Assembly: GCF_008632125.1 (NCBI RefSeq)
Contig: NZ_VWRN01000060.1
Coordinates: forward strand, 1 to 64,000
Source of the DNA: Cupriavidus cauae
GTDB taxonomy: Bacteria; Pseudomonadota; Gammaproteobacteria; Burkholderiales; Burkholderiaceae
Direction: 5' to 3'
Length of the DNA stretch: 64,000 nt
A program made the position numbers and the translations under genes. Below the pieces are notes generated by a model, which was not told the origin of the DNA, made no database searches, and worked only from the letters and a program-made list of their open reading frames with translations. Shown here piece by piece: positions 1-8,303 of this stretch. Within the stretch, counting starts at the first letter, position 1. Every line of letters starts with the position of its first letter.

Positions 1-1
1 C

Positions 2-730
2 GACACCGGCGGCAAGCAGGACGGCGCTGCCGGCGGCCGCGACGGCGCCGCCAGCCAGTTCGCTGCCCCTGCACAGCAGCCCGCTGCGGCGGCGAGCAGC
101 ACCACCGTATCGCCGACGGCCGCGTTGCAGGCCGCCCTGCAGGCCGCGTCGGCCGCCGCCAAGGCACCGGGTGAAGACAACGGCGCGGTGGCCGCGCCGA
201 TCGAGGGTGCCACGCCGCTGGCGCACGGCACCGCCACCACGCTCGGTGCGCAATCGGGCGCGCAAGCCGCAGTCACGCTGCCGCTGGCCCCGCGCGTCGG
301 CGATCCGCAGTGGCCGCAGGCCCTGGGCCAGCAGATGGTCCGCCTGACCACGCAGGGCAACCACACCGCCGAACTGCAACTGAACCCGCCCGACCTTGGT
401 CCGCTGAAGGTCGTGCTCAATGTGGTCAACGACCAGGCCCAGGCCCAGTTCGTCTCGCCGCACGCCAGCGTGCGCGCGGCGCTCGAAGCCGCCCTGCCCC
501 AACTGCGCCATGCGATGGCCGACAGCGGCATCCAGCTCGGCCAGACCTCGGTCGGCGCCGAGCAGTTCGCCGGCCAGCCGGGCCAGGGGCAACAGCAGGC
601 CCCGCAGCATCGCGGCCAGGGTTTCGCCCAGGGCGTGACGGAGTTCCAGCAGCCTGGCGCGGCCCAGACGGCGACGGCACCGGCGGCGCCGCGTCGCGTG
701 GCGCTGGGTGAGGTCGATACGTTCGCCTGA
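2..730 (+). CDS. fliK: Flagellar hook-length control protein FliK, C-terminal part
   Basis: Reading frame open from the window edge to TGA at 728-730; the start lies outside the window. The first ~65 visible residues are an Ala/Gly/Gln-rich linker typical of FliK. The conserved C-terminal Flg_hook domain follows, with LQLNPPDLGPLKV and a stretch of the type ASVRAALEAALPQLR, then a Gln/Pro-rich tail. FliK is a secreted molecular ruler that measures hook length and switches the flagellar export gate from hook to filament substrates. It would be the last gene of an upstream fli cluster, since the next gene (alkB) is unrelated. The family assignment is firm; the N-terminal half cannot be judged here. 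Confidence 0.9.
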   Translation, partial: DTGGKQDGAAGGRDGAASQFAAPAQQPAAAASSTTVSPTAALQAALQAASAAAKAPGEDNGAVAAPIEGATPLAHGTATTLGAQSGAQAAVTLPLAPRVGDPQWPQALGQQMVRLTTQGNHTAELQLNPPDLGPLKVVLNVVNDQAQAQFVSPHASVRAALEAALPQLRHAMADSGIQLGQTSVGAEQFAGQPGQGQQQAPQHRGQGFAQGVTEFQQPGAAQTATAPAAPRRVALGEVDTFA

Positions 731-771
731 GCAGGCGGATAGTCAGCTGGGTGGGCTCCCTCTCCTCCAAC

Positions 772-795
772 CCCTCTCCCGCGCGCGGGAGAGGG
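772..795. terminator. 24-bp perfect palindrome after fliK
   Basis: A perfect inverted repeat with arms CCCTCTCCCGCG and CGCGGGAGAGGG lies 41 bp after the fliK stop. It has no T-run, so it is either a factor-dependent terminator, an mRNA-stabilising hairpin or a REP-like intergenic repeat. A related hairpin with the same CTCTCCCG/CGGGAGAG core lies between flgJ and flgK at 44915-44944. Confidence 0.5.
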
Positions 796-870
796 AAGTC
801 AACCTGCGGGCGATTCCACCCGCCGGCGTATCATTCCCTCTCCCAGTGAATCGACACGCGCCGTCCCCCC

Positions 871-1536
871 ATGACCTTCGACCTGTTCGACAACCTGCCC
901 GAGCCCGACAGCCGCGGCGGGGAACACAGCGAAGCGATCGGGCCGGGTGCCGTGGTGCTGCGCGGCTTCGCGCTGTCCCGCGCGCTGGCGCTGCGCCAGG
1001 CAATCGAACAGGTCCACGCCCAAGCCCCCTTCCGTCATCTGGTCACGCCCGGCGGCTTTCGCATGTCGGTGGCGATGACCAATTGCGGCACGCTCGGCTG
1101 GGTGTCGGACGAGCGCGGCTATCGCTATGACCCCAACGACCCGGACAGCGGCCGGCCCTGGCCCGCGATGCCCGCGGTCTTCGTCGAACTGGCGCGCGAG
1201 GCCGCGGCGGCGGCCGGGTATCCCGGCTTTGTACCGGATGCCTGCCTGATCAACCGCTATACGCCCGGCACGCGGCTGTCGCTGCATCAGGACCGCAACG
1301 AGCGCGATCTGCATGCGCCGATCGTTTCCGTCTCGCTGGGACTGCCGGCGGTGTTTCTGTTCGGCGGCGCGCGACGCGCCGACCGTCCCGCCCGCATCCG
1401 CGTGGCGCACGGCGATATCGTCGTCTGGGGCGGGCCGAGCCGGCTCTTCTATCACGGCATCGCGCCACTGGCCGACGGCGACCATCCGCTGCTGGGGACG
1501 CTTCGCCTGAACCTGACCTTCCGCAAGGCCGGCTGA
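871..1536 (+). CDS. alkB: DNA oxidative demethylase AlkB
   Basis: 221 residues, the usual length for bacterial AlkB. This Fe(II)/2-oxoglutarate dioxygenase repairs 1-methyladenine and 3-methylcytosine in DNA and RNA by oxidative demethylation. The facial triad is visible as H139-x-D141 in LSLHQDRNERD and H195 in RLFYHGI. The 2-oxoglutarate-binding arginines are R212 and R218 in LRLNLTFR, with the same spacing as E. coli H131, D133, H187, R204 and R210. The gene stands alone between fliK and a PhoX-type gene, with no ada neighbour. The ATG at 871 gives the canonical N-terminus; no strong ribosome site precedes it. Confidence 0.93.
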   Translation: MTFDLFDNLPEPDSRGGEHSEAIGPGAVVLRGFALSRALALRQAIEQVHAQAPFRHLVTPGGFRMSVAMTNCGTLGWVSDERGYRYDPNDPDSGRPWPAMPAVFVELAREAAAAAGYPGFVPDACLINRYTPGTRLSLHQDRNERDLHAPIVSVSLGLPAVFLFGGARRADRPARIRVAHGDIVVWGGPSRLFYHGIAPLADGDHPLLGTLRLNLTFRKAG

Positions 1537-1548
1537 AACACGCCGGCA

Positions 1549-1592
1549 TGACGGCGCGATGACACGCCGATGAAATCTCGATGAAGTTTCGT
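1549..1592 (+). repeat. Four degenerate 11-bp repeats, each starting with TGA, after alkB
   Basis: TGA trinucleotides occur at 1549, 1560, 1571 and 1582, exactly 11 bp apart, in units such as TGACACGCCGA and TGAAATCTCGA. The alkB stop codon itself is at 1534. This is one of several stop-associated repeat tracts in the window. Confidence 0.65.
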
Positions 1593-1648
1593 CGCCAAGG
1601 CCGCCGTCCGCGCCTTCCCCCGCACTTGATGCCATTGCATCAGACATC

Positions 1649-1682
1649 TTTTCATCGCGACGTCACGGACCGCCCCTAGCAT
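1649..1682 (+). promoter_or_regulatory. Possible Pho box and -10 upstream of the PhoX gene
   Basis: Two half-sites TTTTCAT (1649-1655) and ACGTCAC (1660-1666) repeat with the 11-bp spacing of a PhoB box (consensus CTGTCAT). TAGCAT at 1677-1682 follows 10 bp later, where a -10 element would be expected. The match is imperfect (5/7 and 4/7), but regulation by phosphate fits the downstream phosphatase. Confidence 0.3.
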
Positions 1683-1759
1683 CCACCTCGCCGTCAATTT
1701 GCACTTGCCGCTGCATTCATCGCATTGGCACGATGCGGCCGCGAAATGTCTTCGATTGC

Positions 1760-1803
1760 CCTCGATATCGCTTCGATAAGGCTTCGATAAGACCTCGATA
1801 AGG
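1760..1803 (+). repeat. Four tandem 11-bp repeats upstream of the PhoX gene
   Basis: Units cctcgatatcg, cttcgataagg, cttcgataaga and cctcgataagg follow head to tail; partial units flank them on both sides. They lie 50-95 bp before the ATG, in the probable 5' untranslated region. With the Pho-like box and the post-alkB repeats, this accounts for most of the 317-bp gap between alkB and the phosphatase gene. Confidence 0.8.
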
Positions 1804-1853
1804 CCGCGATGCGATGCCCGGCATTCAATCCAACAAAGGGAGGTCCCCCCGTC

Positions 1854-3698
1854 ATGTCTTACATCACCGATAAGGCGCGCGAGCCGCGCCGTGCGGCTGA
1901 AGGCTACATCACCGTTCCCGGCCAGACGCTCGAAGAGATCGTCGCCGCCAACCCGGCCCGTCGCAAGGTCCTGCGTGGCGGCCTGAGCCTGTCGCTGCTG
2001 TCGGTCTTCGGTTCGACCGGCCTGCTGGCTGCCTGCGGTGGCGACGACGATCCCGCGCCGGCCCCGGCTCCGGCCCCCGGCCCGACCCCGAGCCAGCCAC
2101 TGGACTACAGCATCGGCTTCAACCCGGTGGCGGACAAGGTCACCGCCGACACGGTGACGCTGCCCGAGAACTACTCGTACGAGGTCCTGTTCTCCGCCGG
2201 CGATCCGGTCGAAATCGGCTCGGTCGGCTATAGCGGCTCATTCCAGAGCTCGGCGGAAACCGAGCGCCAGGCCGGCGGCAACCACGACGGCATGCACTTC
2301 TTCGAGATCCCCGGCGTCGACCCGCAGAAGGGCGGCCTGCTGGCGATCAATCACGAAGCGATGGATTCGGCCATCCTGTTTCCGACCAGCTACGACGAAG
2401 CCACGGCCACGGCCGAGCAGAAGCGCATCGCGCTGTCGTCGGTCGGCGTGTCGATCATCGAAATCGAATTCGCCGACGGCAAGTGGCGCGTCAAGCGCGA
2501 CTCGCAGTACAACAAGCGCTATACCGGCAACACCATCTACAAGGTGGGCGGCCCGGCCGCTGCCGCGCTCGGCGGCAGCGTGGTCGGCACGCTGAACAAC
2601 TGCTCGAGCGGCGCCACGCCGTGGGGCACGTACCTGACCTGCGAAGAGACCACCGACAACTACCTCGACCAGTCGAACCCGGAAGAAGGCTACGGCTGGG
2701 TGGTCGAGATCGACCCGCTGAACCAGCTGGGCGCGCCGACCAAGCGCACCGCGATGGGCCGCTTCGACCACGAGAACACCGCGTACATGACGGACGCCAG
2801 CAACCGCGTGGCGTTCTACATGGGCGACGACGGCACCCCGGGCTGCATCTACAAGTTCATCCCGAGCAATGCCTTCGATCCGAACAACCGCGCCGCCAAC
2901 GCCAACCTGCTCGACCAGGGCACGCTGTACGTGGCCAAGTTCAACGCCGACGGCTCGGGCCAGTGGGTCGAGCTGACCCAAGGCAAGAACGGCCTGGTCA
3001 CCGGCGCCAGCGATCCGGGCAACTACACCCAGTCGACCACGCCGCCGGCGCCGACGACGGTGGACTTCAACACCCAGGCCGACGTGCTGATCAAGACCAA
3101 GGCCGCGGCCCGCGTCGCCGGCGGCACGCTGATGGACCGTCCGGAATGGATCACCGTGGGCCTGGACAAGACCGTCTACTGCACGCTGACCAACAACGGC
3201 GGCCGCCGCGTCACCGATGCGGCCAACCCGCGCGCCACCAACCCGCACGGCCACATCATCCGCTGGAAGGAACAGGGCGACTCGCCGCTGGCGACCACCT
3301 TCACCTGGGAAATCTTCCTGCTGGCCGGCGACCCGTCGCTGGCCGCGGACAACCTGAAGGGCAACATCGTCGGCGACACCTTCTCGAGCCCGGACGGCAT
3401 CCGCGTCGATCCGAAGGGCCGCCTGTGGGTGCAGACCGATGCCGGCACCGGCAGCAGCACGACCGACATCTTCGGTGCCAACTCGATGCACTACGTCGAC
3501 CAGCAGACCCGCGAGTGCAAGCGCTTCCTGGTGGGCCCGCACGGCTGCGAGATCACCGGCATCGCCTACACGCCGGACCTGACGACGTTCTTCATCAACA
3601 TCCAGCACCCGAACGGCGCATGGCCCAGCGCCAGCCTGCCGGCGCGCTCGTCGACCATCGTGGTTCGCCACAAGGACGGCAAGCCGATCGGCGCGTAA
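1854..3698 (+). CDS. phoX: PhoX-family (DUF839) alkaline phosphatase, Tat-type lipoprotein
   Basis: 614 residues from the ATG at 1854, chosen over the in-frame ATG at 1809 because AAAGGGAGG sits just upstream. PhoX enzymes are Ca/Fe-dependent periplasmic phosphomonoesterases exported folded by Tat. Residues 36-41 (RRKVLR) followed by a hydrophobic stretch and LLAAC at about 57-61 look like a twin-arginine signal ending in a lipobox, then a Pro/Ala linker. The body has PhoX features: GGNHDGMHFF, NCSSGATPWGTYLTCEE, GRFDHEN, RPEWI, SPDGIRVDP. A strong terminator follows, so it is monocistronic. DUF839 members with other phosphodiesterase roles cannot be excluded. Confidence 0.85.
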   Translation: MSYITDKAREPRRAAEGYITVPGQTLEEIVAANPARRKVLRGGLSLSLLSVFGSTGLLAACGGDDDPAPAPAPAPGPTPSQPLDYSIGFNPVADKVTADTVTLPENYSYEVLFSAGDPVEIGSVGYSGSFQSSAETERQAGGNHDGMHFFEIPGVDPQKGGLLAINHEAMDSAILFPTSYDEATATAEQKRIALSSVGVSIIEIEFADGKWRVKRDSQYNKRYTGNTIYKVGGPAAAALGGSVVGTLNNCSSGATPWGTYLTCEETTDNYLDQSNPEEGYGWVVEIDPLNQLGAPTKRTAMGRFDHENTAYMTDASNRVAFYMGDDGTPGCIYKFIPSNAFDPNNRAANANLLDQGTLYVAKFNADGSGQWVELTQGKNGLVTGASDPGNYTQSTTPPAPTTVDFNTQADVLIKTKAAARVAGGTLMDRPEWITVGLDKTVYCTLTNNGGRRVTDAANPRATNPHGHIIRWKEQGDSPLATTFTWEIFLLAGDPSLAADNLKGNIVGDTFSSPDGIRVDPKGRLWVQTDAGTGSSTTDIFGANSMHYVDQQTRECKRFLVGPHGCEITGIAYTPDLTTFFINIQHPNGAWPSASLPARSSTIVVRHKDGKPIGA

Positions 3699-3746
3699 GC
3701 GTACGCCATAGCGTCCGATGCCGGCCTCGCGCCGGCAATTCCCGAA

Positions 3747-3777
3747 GCCCGACGGCGACCTGCCGTCGGGCTTTTTT
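3747..3777 (+). terminator. Rho-independent terminator of the PhoX gene
   Basis: A 9-bp perfect stem (gcccgacgg / ccgtcgggc), a 7-nt loop and six T residues, about 50 bp after the stop codon. Confidence 0.9.
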
Positions 3778-3825
3778 GCTGGTTGGGTAGGAAGCCGCTC
3801 GGAAACCGGTCGATGCCGGCCAGGA

Positions 3826-3900
3826 AGCCGTTCAAGAGCCGTTCAAGAGCCGTTCATGAGCCGTTCATGAGCCGTTCATGAGCCGTTCAAGAGCCGTTCA
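3826..3900 (-). repeat. Seven tandem 11-bp repeats containing the stop codon of the FUSC gene
   Basis: Plus-strand unit agccgttcaag/agccgttcatg, six full copies and a final 9-bp copy at 3892-3900. Read on the coding (minus) strand each unit is TGAACGGCTCT or TGAACGGCTCA, so each begins with TGA. The first of these TGAs (3900-3898) is the actual stop of the FUSC gene. The 11-bp period puts successive TGAs in alternating reading frames. Confidence 0.95.
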
Positions 3901-6105
3901 GCCGGCCGCCAGGACGCGGCGCCAGCGGCCGCCGCGCGCGGGAACCATCGTGGCGATCGCCGTCACGCCGGCGTGCGCCTGCGCGGCATAGCGGCGGGCG
4001 AGCATCCCCTGTTCGAGCAGGAAGCGGTCGCGCCATGGCGGCGCGGCTTGATGGGTGCCGTCGTGCTTGGTGTCTTCGCTCTTCACGGCGATGTCGGTCG
4101 CTGCAGCCTCCCCTGGCCTCGCCGCCAGCGTCGCCAGTTCGTCCTGCACCTGCGCAAGCCAACGCCGCGTGTCGGCGCTCGCCGGTACCGGCGCTTCGCT
4201 GCCGACCGCCTCCGCGCGAATCACGCCGGCGAGCGCCGCCATCTTCCGCACGGTCACATGCAGCCGCGCGAATTCCGCCACGATGGCCGGGCCCAGTTCG
4301 GCGCCGGCCTGCTCGAGCGCCTGTTCCGCGCGCACCGATGCGCGGCCCGCGGCCACGCGCAGCGCTTCCAGCCGCGTCTCGGACGGTTCCAGTTCGGCAT
4401 CGGACAGTGCCTGCGCAAAGGCCGCCCGCAGATAGATCGCATGGATGGCCACCGCTTCCCGCGCGCGGCGGCGGGCGCGTGACAACTCGGCGCGCGGGGC
4501 GAGCACCAGATAGCTCGCCAGCGCGATCAGGCAGCCGAACGCGGTATCGGCGCCGCGCAGCATTGCGACGTGGCTGCTGTCGGAAGCAGGTTCGCCGATC
4601 CACGAAAACAGGATCACCGCCGGCGTCAGCATCAGTGCGAACAGGCCCGGGCTGCCGGCAAGGCGGGCCACATAGGCAGCGGACAGCGACACCGCGCTGA
4701 TCGCGAGCGCGACTGGGGCGGTGGGATGCAGCAGCCCCACCATGCAGGCCAGCAGCGCGCCGCCCAGCGAGCCGGCGAAGCGCTGCAGCGAAATACGGCG
4801 CGTGGTCTGCAGCTGCGGGCTCAGCACCATGATCACGGTCACCGCGACCCAGTAGCCATGATCGAGCTGCCAGACCAGACCGGGCAGCAGGCTGAGGCCG
4901 CCGGCCAGTGCCAGCCGGGCCGCGTGGCGCGTCACGCGCGCATCGCGCGCACCGAGCTCGGCCAGCGTCGTTCCCCACGCGCGCAGGCCGATCCATAGCG
5001 AGCGGCGCGGCCAATGGAAAGACGCGCGCCATGCGGCAAAGTCGGGAAAGCGCGCCAGCGATGCCAGCGCGGCGTGATACAGCGGCGGTGCGCTGGCATT
5101 GGCGACCTGGCCGTGCAGGCGCTTGAGCTGCAGATACATCGACCGCGTCAGCGCGGGCAGATCGGCCGCATGGCGGGCCAGGCCCTGCTCGATCTGCTCG
5201 CGCAGATCGTCGAGGCAGCGATGCAGGTGGCGCAGCGGCAGCCGTTCGTGGCCGCGCCTGCCGCGCAGATCGGAAGCGACGATCAGCAGGGCGAACACCG
5301 CCTCGGCCATCGCGATCAGATAACGGTAATGCAGCAACGTGGCCGGATCGAACCAGCTACGTTGCGTCGCGATCAGTTCGCGCGCCTGCTCGATTCGTTC
5401 GCGAACGCGCCGCTTGCCGATGTCGGTCTGCGCATCGCCTTGCGTACTGGCGTCGCGGTCGTCGGCGAGTGGCGTCGCTTCGGCCAGCGTGCGGGCCAGC
5501 GCTTGCAGCGCCGCGAAGATCGCCACCATCTGCGGCCGCGGCCGCGTATCGCGTGCCGAGGGCAGCAGCGCCAGCGAGAGCGCGCAGGCAAACACGCCAC
5601 CAAGCAGATAGTCCCGTCCCAGTTCCAGTGCCCATGTGGCGGCGCTCGCCTCGCCAACCGGTTGCAGGCAGGCTGCGATCAACACCACGTAGAGCAACTT
5701 GGCCGACAACGCAGCGGCCGTGCCGCGCAGTTCGACCATGCCGGCGGCGAGGCCGGCCGAGACCACTACCAGTAACGCGGCGATCGGGCTGCCGGCCAAT
5801 GCTCCTCCGAGCGCGCTCGCGAGCGCCCCGCCGACCCCCACCGCGGCAAGCGGAGGCAACCGGTCTCGCGCGGTGCCGCCCGGATCGGCAAGGCAAGTCC
5901 AGATCGAAGCGGTGGCCGACCATAGCAGGCCCTGGTCGGCGCCCAGCCAACCCATCGTGGCAAGGGCGAGGAAGGACGCGCCATAGACCGCGCCGCGGCG
6001 GCACAGGCCCCCGGCGCGGGCTTTCATGGCCGTCTCGCGAACGGTGGCGAGGATGGCGGCGGCGACGGCGGAAACTGGGCGAGTCAGAGCGGATACAACG
6101 CGCAT
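3898..6105 (-). CDS. FUSC-family inner-membrane transporter (aromatic acid exporter-like)
   Basis: 735 residues with the architecture of FUSC/YccS/AaeB proteins: an N-terminal block of about six membrane helices (residues ~35-190), a long cytoplasmic helical region (~200-390), a second membrane block (~395-530) and a C-terminal helical domain. Family members export aromatic carboxylates such as fusaric or p-hydroxybenzoic acid, usually with HlyD-type partners, none of which is adjacent. The start is uncertain: ATG at 6105 has no clear ribosome site, and ATG at 6027 (MKARAGG) is a plausible alternative. The stop codon lies in an 11-bp repeat tract. Substrate unknown. Confidence 0.8.
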   Translation of the reverse strand: MRVVSALTRPVSAVAAAILATVRETAMKARAGGLCRRGAVYGASFLALATMGWLGADQGLLWSATASIWTCLADPGGTARDRLPPLAAVGVGGALASALGGALAGSPIAALLVVVSAGLAAGMVELRGTAAALSAKLLYVVLIAACLQPVGEASAATWALELGRDYLLGGVFACALSLALLPSARDTRPRPQMVAIFAALQALARTLAEATPLADDRDASTQGDAQTDIGKRRVRERIEQARELIATQRSWFDPATLLHYRYLIAMAEAVFALLIVASDLRGRRGHERLPLRHLHRCLDDLREQIEQGLARHAADLPALTRSMYLQLKRLHGQVANASAPPLYHAALASLARFPDFAAWRASFHWPRRSLWIGLRAWGTTLAELGARDARVTRHAARLALAGGLSLLPGLVWQLDHGYWVAVTVIMVLSPQLQTTRRISLQRFAGSLGGALLACMVGLLHPTAPVALAISAVSLSAAYVARLAGSPGLFALMLTPAVILFSWIGEPASDSSHVAMLRGADTAFGCLIALASYLVLAPRAELSRARRRAREAVAIHAIYLRAAFAQALSDAELEPSETRLEALRVAAGRASVRAEQALEQAGAELGPAIVAEFARLHVTVRKMAALAGVIRAEAVGSEAPVPASADTRRWLAQVQDELATLAARPGEAAATDIAVKSEDTKHDGTHQAAPPWRDRFLLEQGMLARRYAAQAHAGVTAIATMVPARGGRWRRVLAAG

Positions 6106-6350
6106 CGGGTAGCGGAAATCGACGTTTCAGCCACTCTATGAGATTCGATGTTGCAACGCAATAAATTGACGGCCGGGACCGTGTATTCGCCGGGGTGGTG
6201 CGGGCTTGCCGCGCGATGGTGCGGGCGGATCGCCGGTGTGGTGCAGCGTGACGCCCGCAAGCCGCCATTCTCGCGGCGCGTCTTACGATATGCGGAAATC
6301 GCCGGGGAAACCGACCCGACCAGGCACGGCTCGCCGCCTTCGTAGGGGCG

Positions 6351-6408
6351 AAAAAAAACCGCGCGAAGTTTCGCGCGGCTGGAATCCACCGAGGTGGTGG
6401 AGGAGACA
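6351..6408 (-). ncRNA. Candidate small RNA with anti-Shine-Dalgarno-like stretch
   Basis: On the minus strand a sigma-70-type promoter (6415-6443) is followed by about 58 nt ending in a textbook terminator: stem CCGCGCGAA/TTCGCGCGG, 2-nt loop, eight T (6378-6351). The 5' part begins near GTCTCCTCCACC, complementary to a GGAGGAGAC-type ribosome site. A second hairpin forms from TCCACC and GGTGGA with loop ACCTC. No open reading frame fits in it. It lies in the 402-bp gap between the racemase-like gene and the FUSC gene; nothing else is evident in that gap. Confidence 0.6.
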
Positions 6409-6414
6409 GACTCG

Positions 6415-6443
6415 ACTATATACCATCTGCTGCGACGCAACAA
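6415..6443 (-). promoter_or_regulatory. Promoter of the candidate small RNA
   Basis: Minus-strand -35 TTGTTG (6443-6438), 17-bp spacer, -10 TATAGT (6420-6415). This predicts a transcript start near 6407-6409. Confidence 0.6.
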
Positions 6444-6507
6444 GTCCGCTGCAAATACCCCGCGCTGCGACGGCAGATTTGTGGCATGGACGCCACAACA
6501 TAGTGCT

Positions 6508-7206
6508 TCATTTGTCCGGCTCCACCGCGAGCCGCAACGCAGCGCGGGCCAACAGCCGCGTCGAGTCGAGCGTCGGCAGCGGCGAATTGGCATCGCTGAT
6601 GATCAGTGGAATCTCGGTGCAGCCGAGCACCACCGCCTCGCAGCCCTGTGCCTTCAGACCGGCAATCACGCTCTGGAAGTACGCGGTGGTTTCGGTTCGC
6701 AGAACGCCGCGGACCAGCTCGTCCATGATCAGCCGGCCGATTTCCGCGCGCTCCTGCAAACCAGGTCGTACCGCCTCGATGCCCCGCGCCGCCAGTTTTT
6801 CCGGATAGACCTCGCTGTCGACGAGCCACCGGGTACCGGTCACGCCAACCTTGCGATAACCACGCCGAGCCGCTTCGTCCGCGACCACCTCGGCGATATG
6901 CAGCCACGGCAGCGGAGAATGCGGCGCGACATGTTCGAACGCCTGGTGGATCGTGTTGTCCGGACAGATCAGGAAATCGGCGCCGGCCCGCGCCAGCTTG
7001 TTGGCGGAATCGAGCATCAGCTCGCCGACACCGCGCAGGTCGCCGCGATCCAGGCAGGCAACATAGTCGGCCAGCGAAGGCGTATGCATCGAGATCTCGG
7101 GATGCCCGTGCGGCCCGAGAAACTGCGCGCCTTCGGCGCAAATGGTCCGATAGCACAGCGCGGCGCCCTCGGCGGAGCAGCCAACGATGCCGATATGTTT
7201 TGGCAT
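6508..7206 (-). CDS. Aspartate/glutamate racemase family protein
   Basis: 232 residues from the ATG at 7206 (MPKHIGIVGCSAEG); an upstream GTG would add 14 residues with no homology. The Asp/Glu racemase fold is shown by the N-terminal IGIVGCSAEGAA and two catalytic-cysteine motifs, CPDNT (mid-protein) and VLGCTEIPL (C-terminal). Such enzymes interconvert L- and D-aspartate or glutamate with two cysteine bases, and broad-specificity YgeA types exist. It lies downstream of a LysR gene on the same strand, next to a divergent argininosuccinate-lyase-like gene. That context suits processing of an aspartate-derived compound of mixed chirality. Specificity not provable from sequence. Confidence 0.8.
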   Translation of the reverse strand: MPKHIGIVGCSAEGAALCYRTICAEGAQFLGPHGHPEISMHTPSLADYVACLDRGDLRGVGELMLDSANKLARAGADFLICPDNTIHQAFEHVAPHSPLPWLHIAEVVADEAARRGYRKVGVTGTRWLVDSEVYPEKLAARGIEAVRPGLQERAEIGRLIMDELVRGVLRTETTAYFQSVIAGLKAQGCEAVVLGCTEIPLIISDANSPLPTLDSTRLLARAALRLAVEPDK

Positions 7207-7290
7207 GGCGTGAATTCCGTTGCGTTGGTCGGATGGCGGTGGGATCACCGTGGGTCATTGTAGCGACGGCGGCGTCTGCCGGTCTTGCAC

Positions 7291-8163
7291 TCAGCCGATC
7301 GCCCGCCGCAGGCAATCGAGAAACGCCCGCGCCAGCGCCGGCTCCGGATGCTGCCGGGCGCGCAGCACGTAGCTGTTGAAGACGATCGCCGGCTCGAACG
7401 GCAGCGCCTTGACGCCGGCAATCCGCAGGCTGCGGATCACCACCGGATTCACCACGCTGACGCCCAGACCCATGCTGACCATCGTGCAGATCGTCGCCGC
7501 GTATGGCGTCTCCAGCGTCAGCTTGCGGCGATCGGGGACGAAGGCGGCGTCGATGGCGGCGCGCGTGCCGTCGCCATGGGTCAGCGAGATAAAGGTCTCG
7601 CCATCGAGATCGCTGGCCACGATGCGGCGCTTGCGCGCGAGACGATGGTCGGCCGGCACGATGCAGACGCCCGGCACATCGCGCAGCAAAGTCGCCTCGA
7701 CGCCCGCCGTATCGACCACGTAGGACACCAGGCCGAAATCGCAGAACCGCGTCGCGGTCCATTTGGCGACCATCGGCGAATCGCTGGTATGGACGGAGAT
7801 CGCGACGTCCGGATGCCGCTTGCGGAACTCGCGGATGGCGGGCGACATCACGCTCATCGCGATCGATGGCACCGCGCCGATGCGCAGTGCGCCCGTGCCG
7901 AGCTGCCGGATCGCACGCGCCGAATCGCGCAGCGTATCCAGGCCGACGAAGGCGCGCTCGACATCGCGAAACAGCGCCTCGCCCTCGACGGTCGGCACGA
8001 GCCGGCCCGCGATGCGCTCGAACAGGCGAAAGCCGGCCTCGCGCTCGAGCTGCGCGATCACGCGGCTGACGTTCGGTTGGGAGGTATGGAGTTGCTCCGC
8101 GGCGATGGTCATCGAGCGCGCCAGCATCACCGCGCGGAAGGTTTCGATCTGCTTGAAGTTCAT
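7291..8163 (-). CDS. LysR-type transcriptional regulator
   Basis: 290 residues. The N-terminal winged helix-turn-helix spans residues 1-60 (IAAEQLHTSQPNVSRVIAQL), followed by the linker helix and a periplasmic-binding-like effector domain. It is divergent from the argininosuccinate-lyase-like gene at 8304 and 84 bp upstream of the racemase-like gene on its own strand, so it probably controls both. The usual LysR mode is activation of the divergent gene by a small-molecule coinducer; the ligand is unknown. The dyad at 8240-8259 is a candidate binding site. Confidence 0.9.
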   Translation of the reverse strand: MNFKQIETFRAVMLARSMTIAAEQLHTSQPNVSRVIAQLEREAGFRLFERIAGRLVPTVEGEALFRDVERAFVGLDTLRDSARAIRQLGTGALRIGAVPSIAMSVMSPAIREFRKRHPDVAISVHTSDSPMVAKWTATRFCDFGLVSYVVDTAGVEATLLRDVPGVCIVPADHRLARKRRIVASDLDGETFISLTHGDGTRAAIDAAFVPDRRKLTLETPYAATICTMVSMGLGVSVVNPVVIRSLRIAGVKALPFEPAIVFNSYVLRARQHPEPALARAFLDCLRRAIG

Positions 8164-8239
8164 CGTGTCGTGGTGGAGAAGGCGCGTGGCGATGGTATAT
8201 CAAATTGGTATGCGCCAACCGCAGATTGTGATTTGACGA

Positions 8240-8259
8240 TATGGAGGACGATTTCCATA
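8240..8259. promoter_or_regulatory. Candidate LysR operator
   Basis: Perfect 6-bp dyad TATGGA-N8-TCCATA in the 140-bp gap between the divergent LysR and lyase genes. It overlaps an in-frame ATG at 8241, which is an argument for the downstream start at 8304 for the lyase. Confidence 0.4.
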
Positions 8260-8303
8260 CTGGCCCACAACGCAATGTCAATTCCCCTATCCCCCCGGGC
8301 CAT

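Noticed and set aside
2238..3671. 477-codon minus-strand frame
   Set aside because: Antisense to the PhoX gene, which has clear motifs and a terminator on the plus strand.
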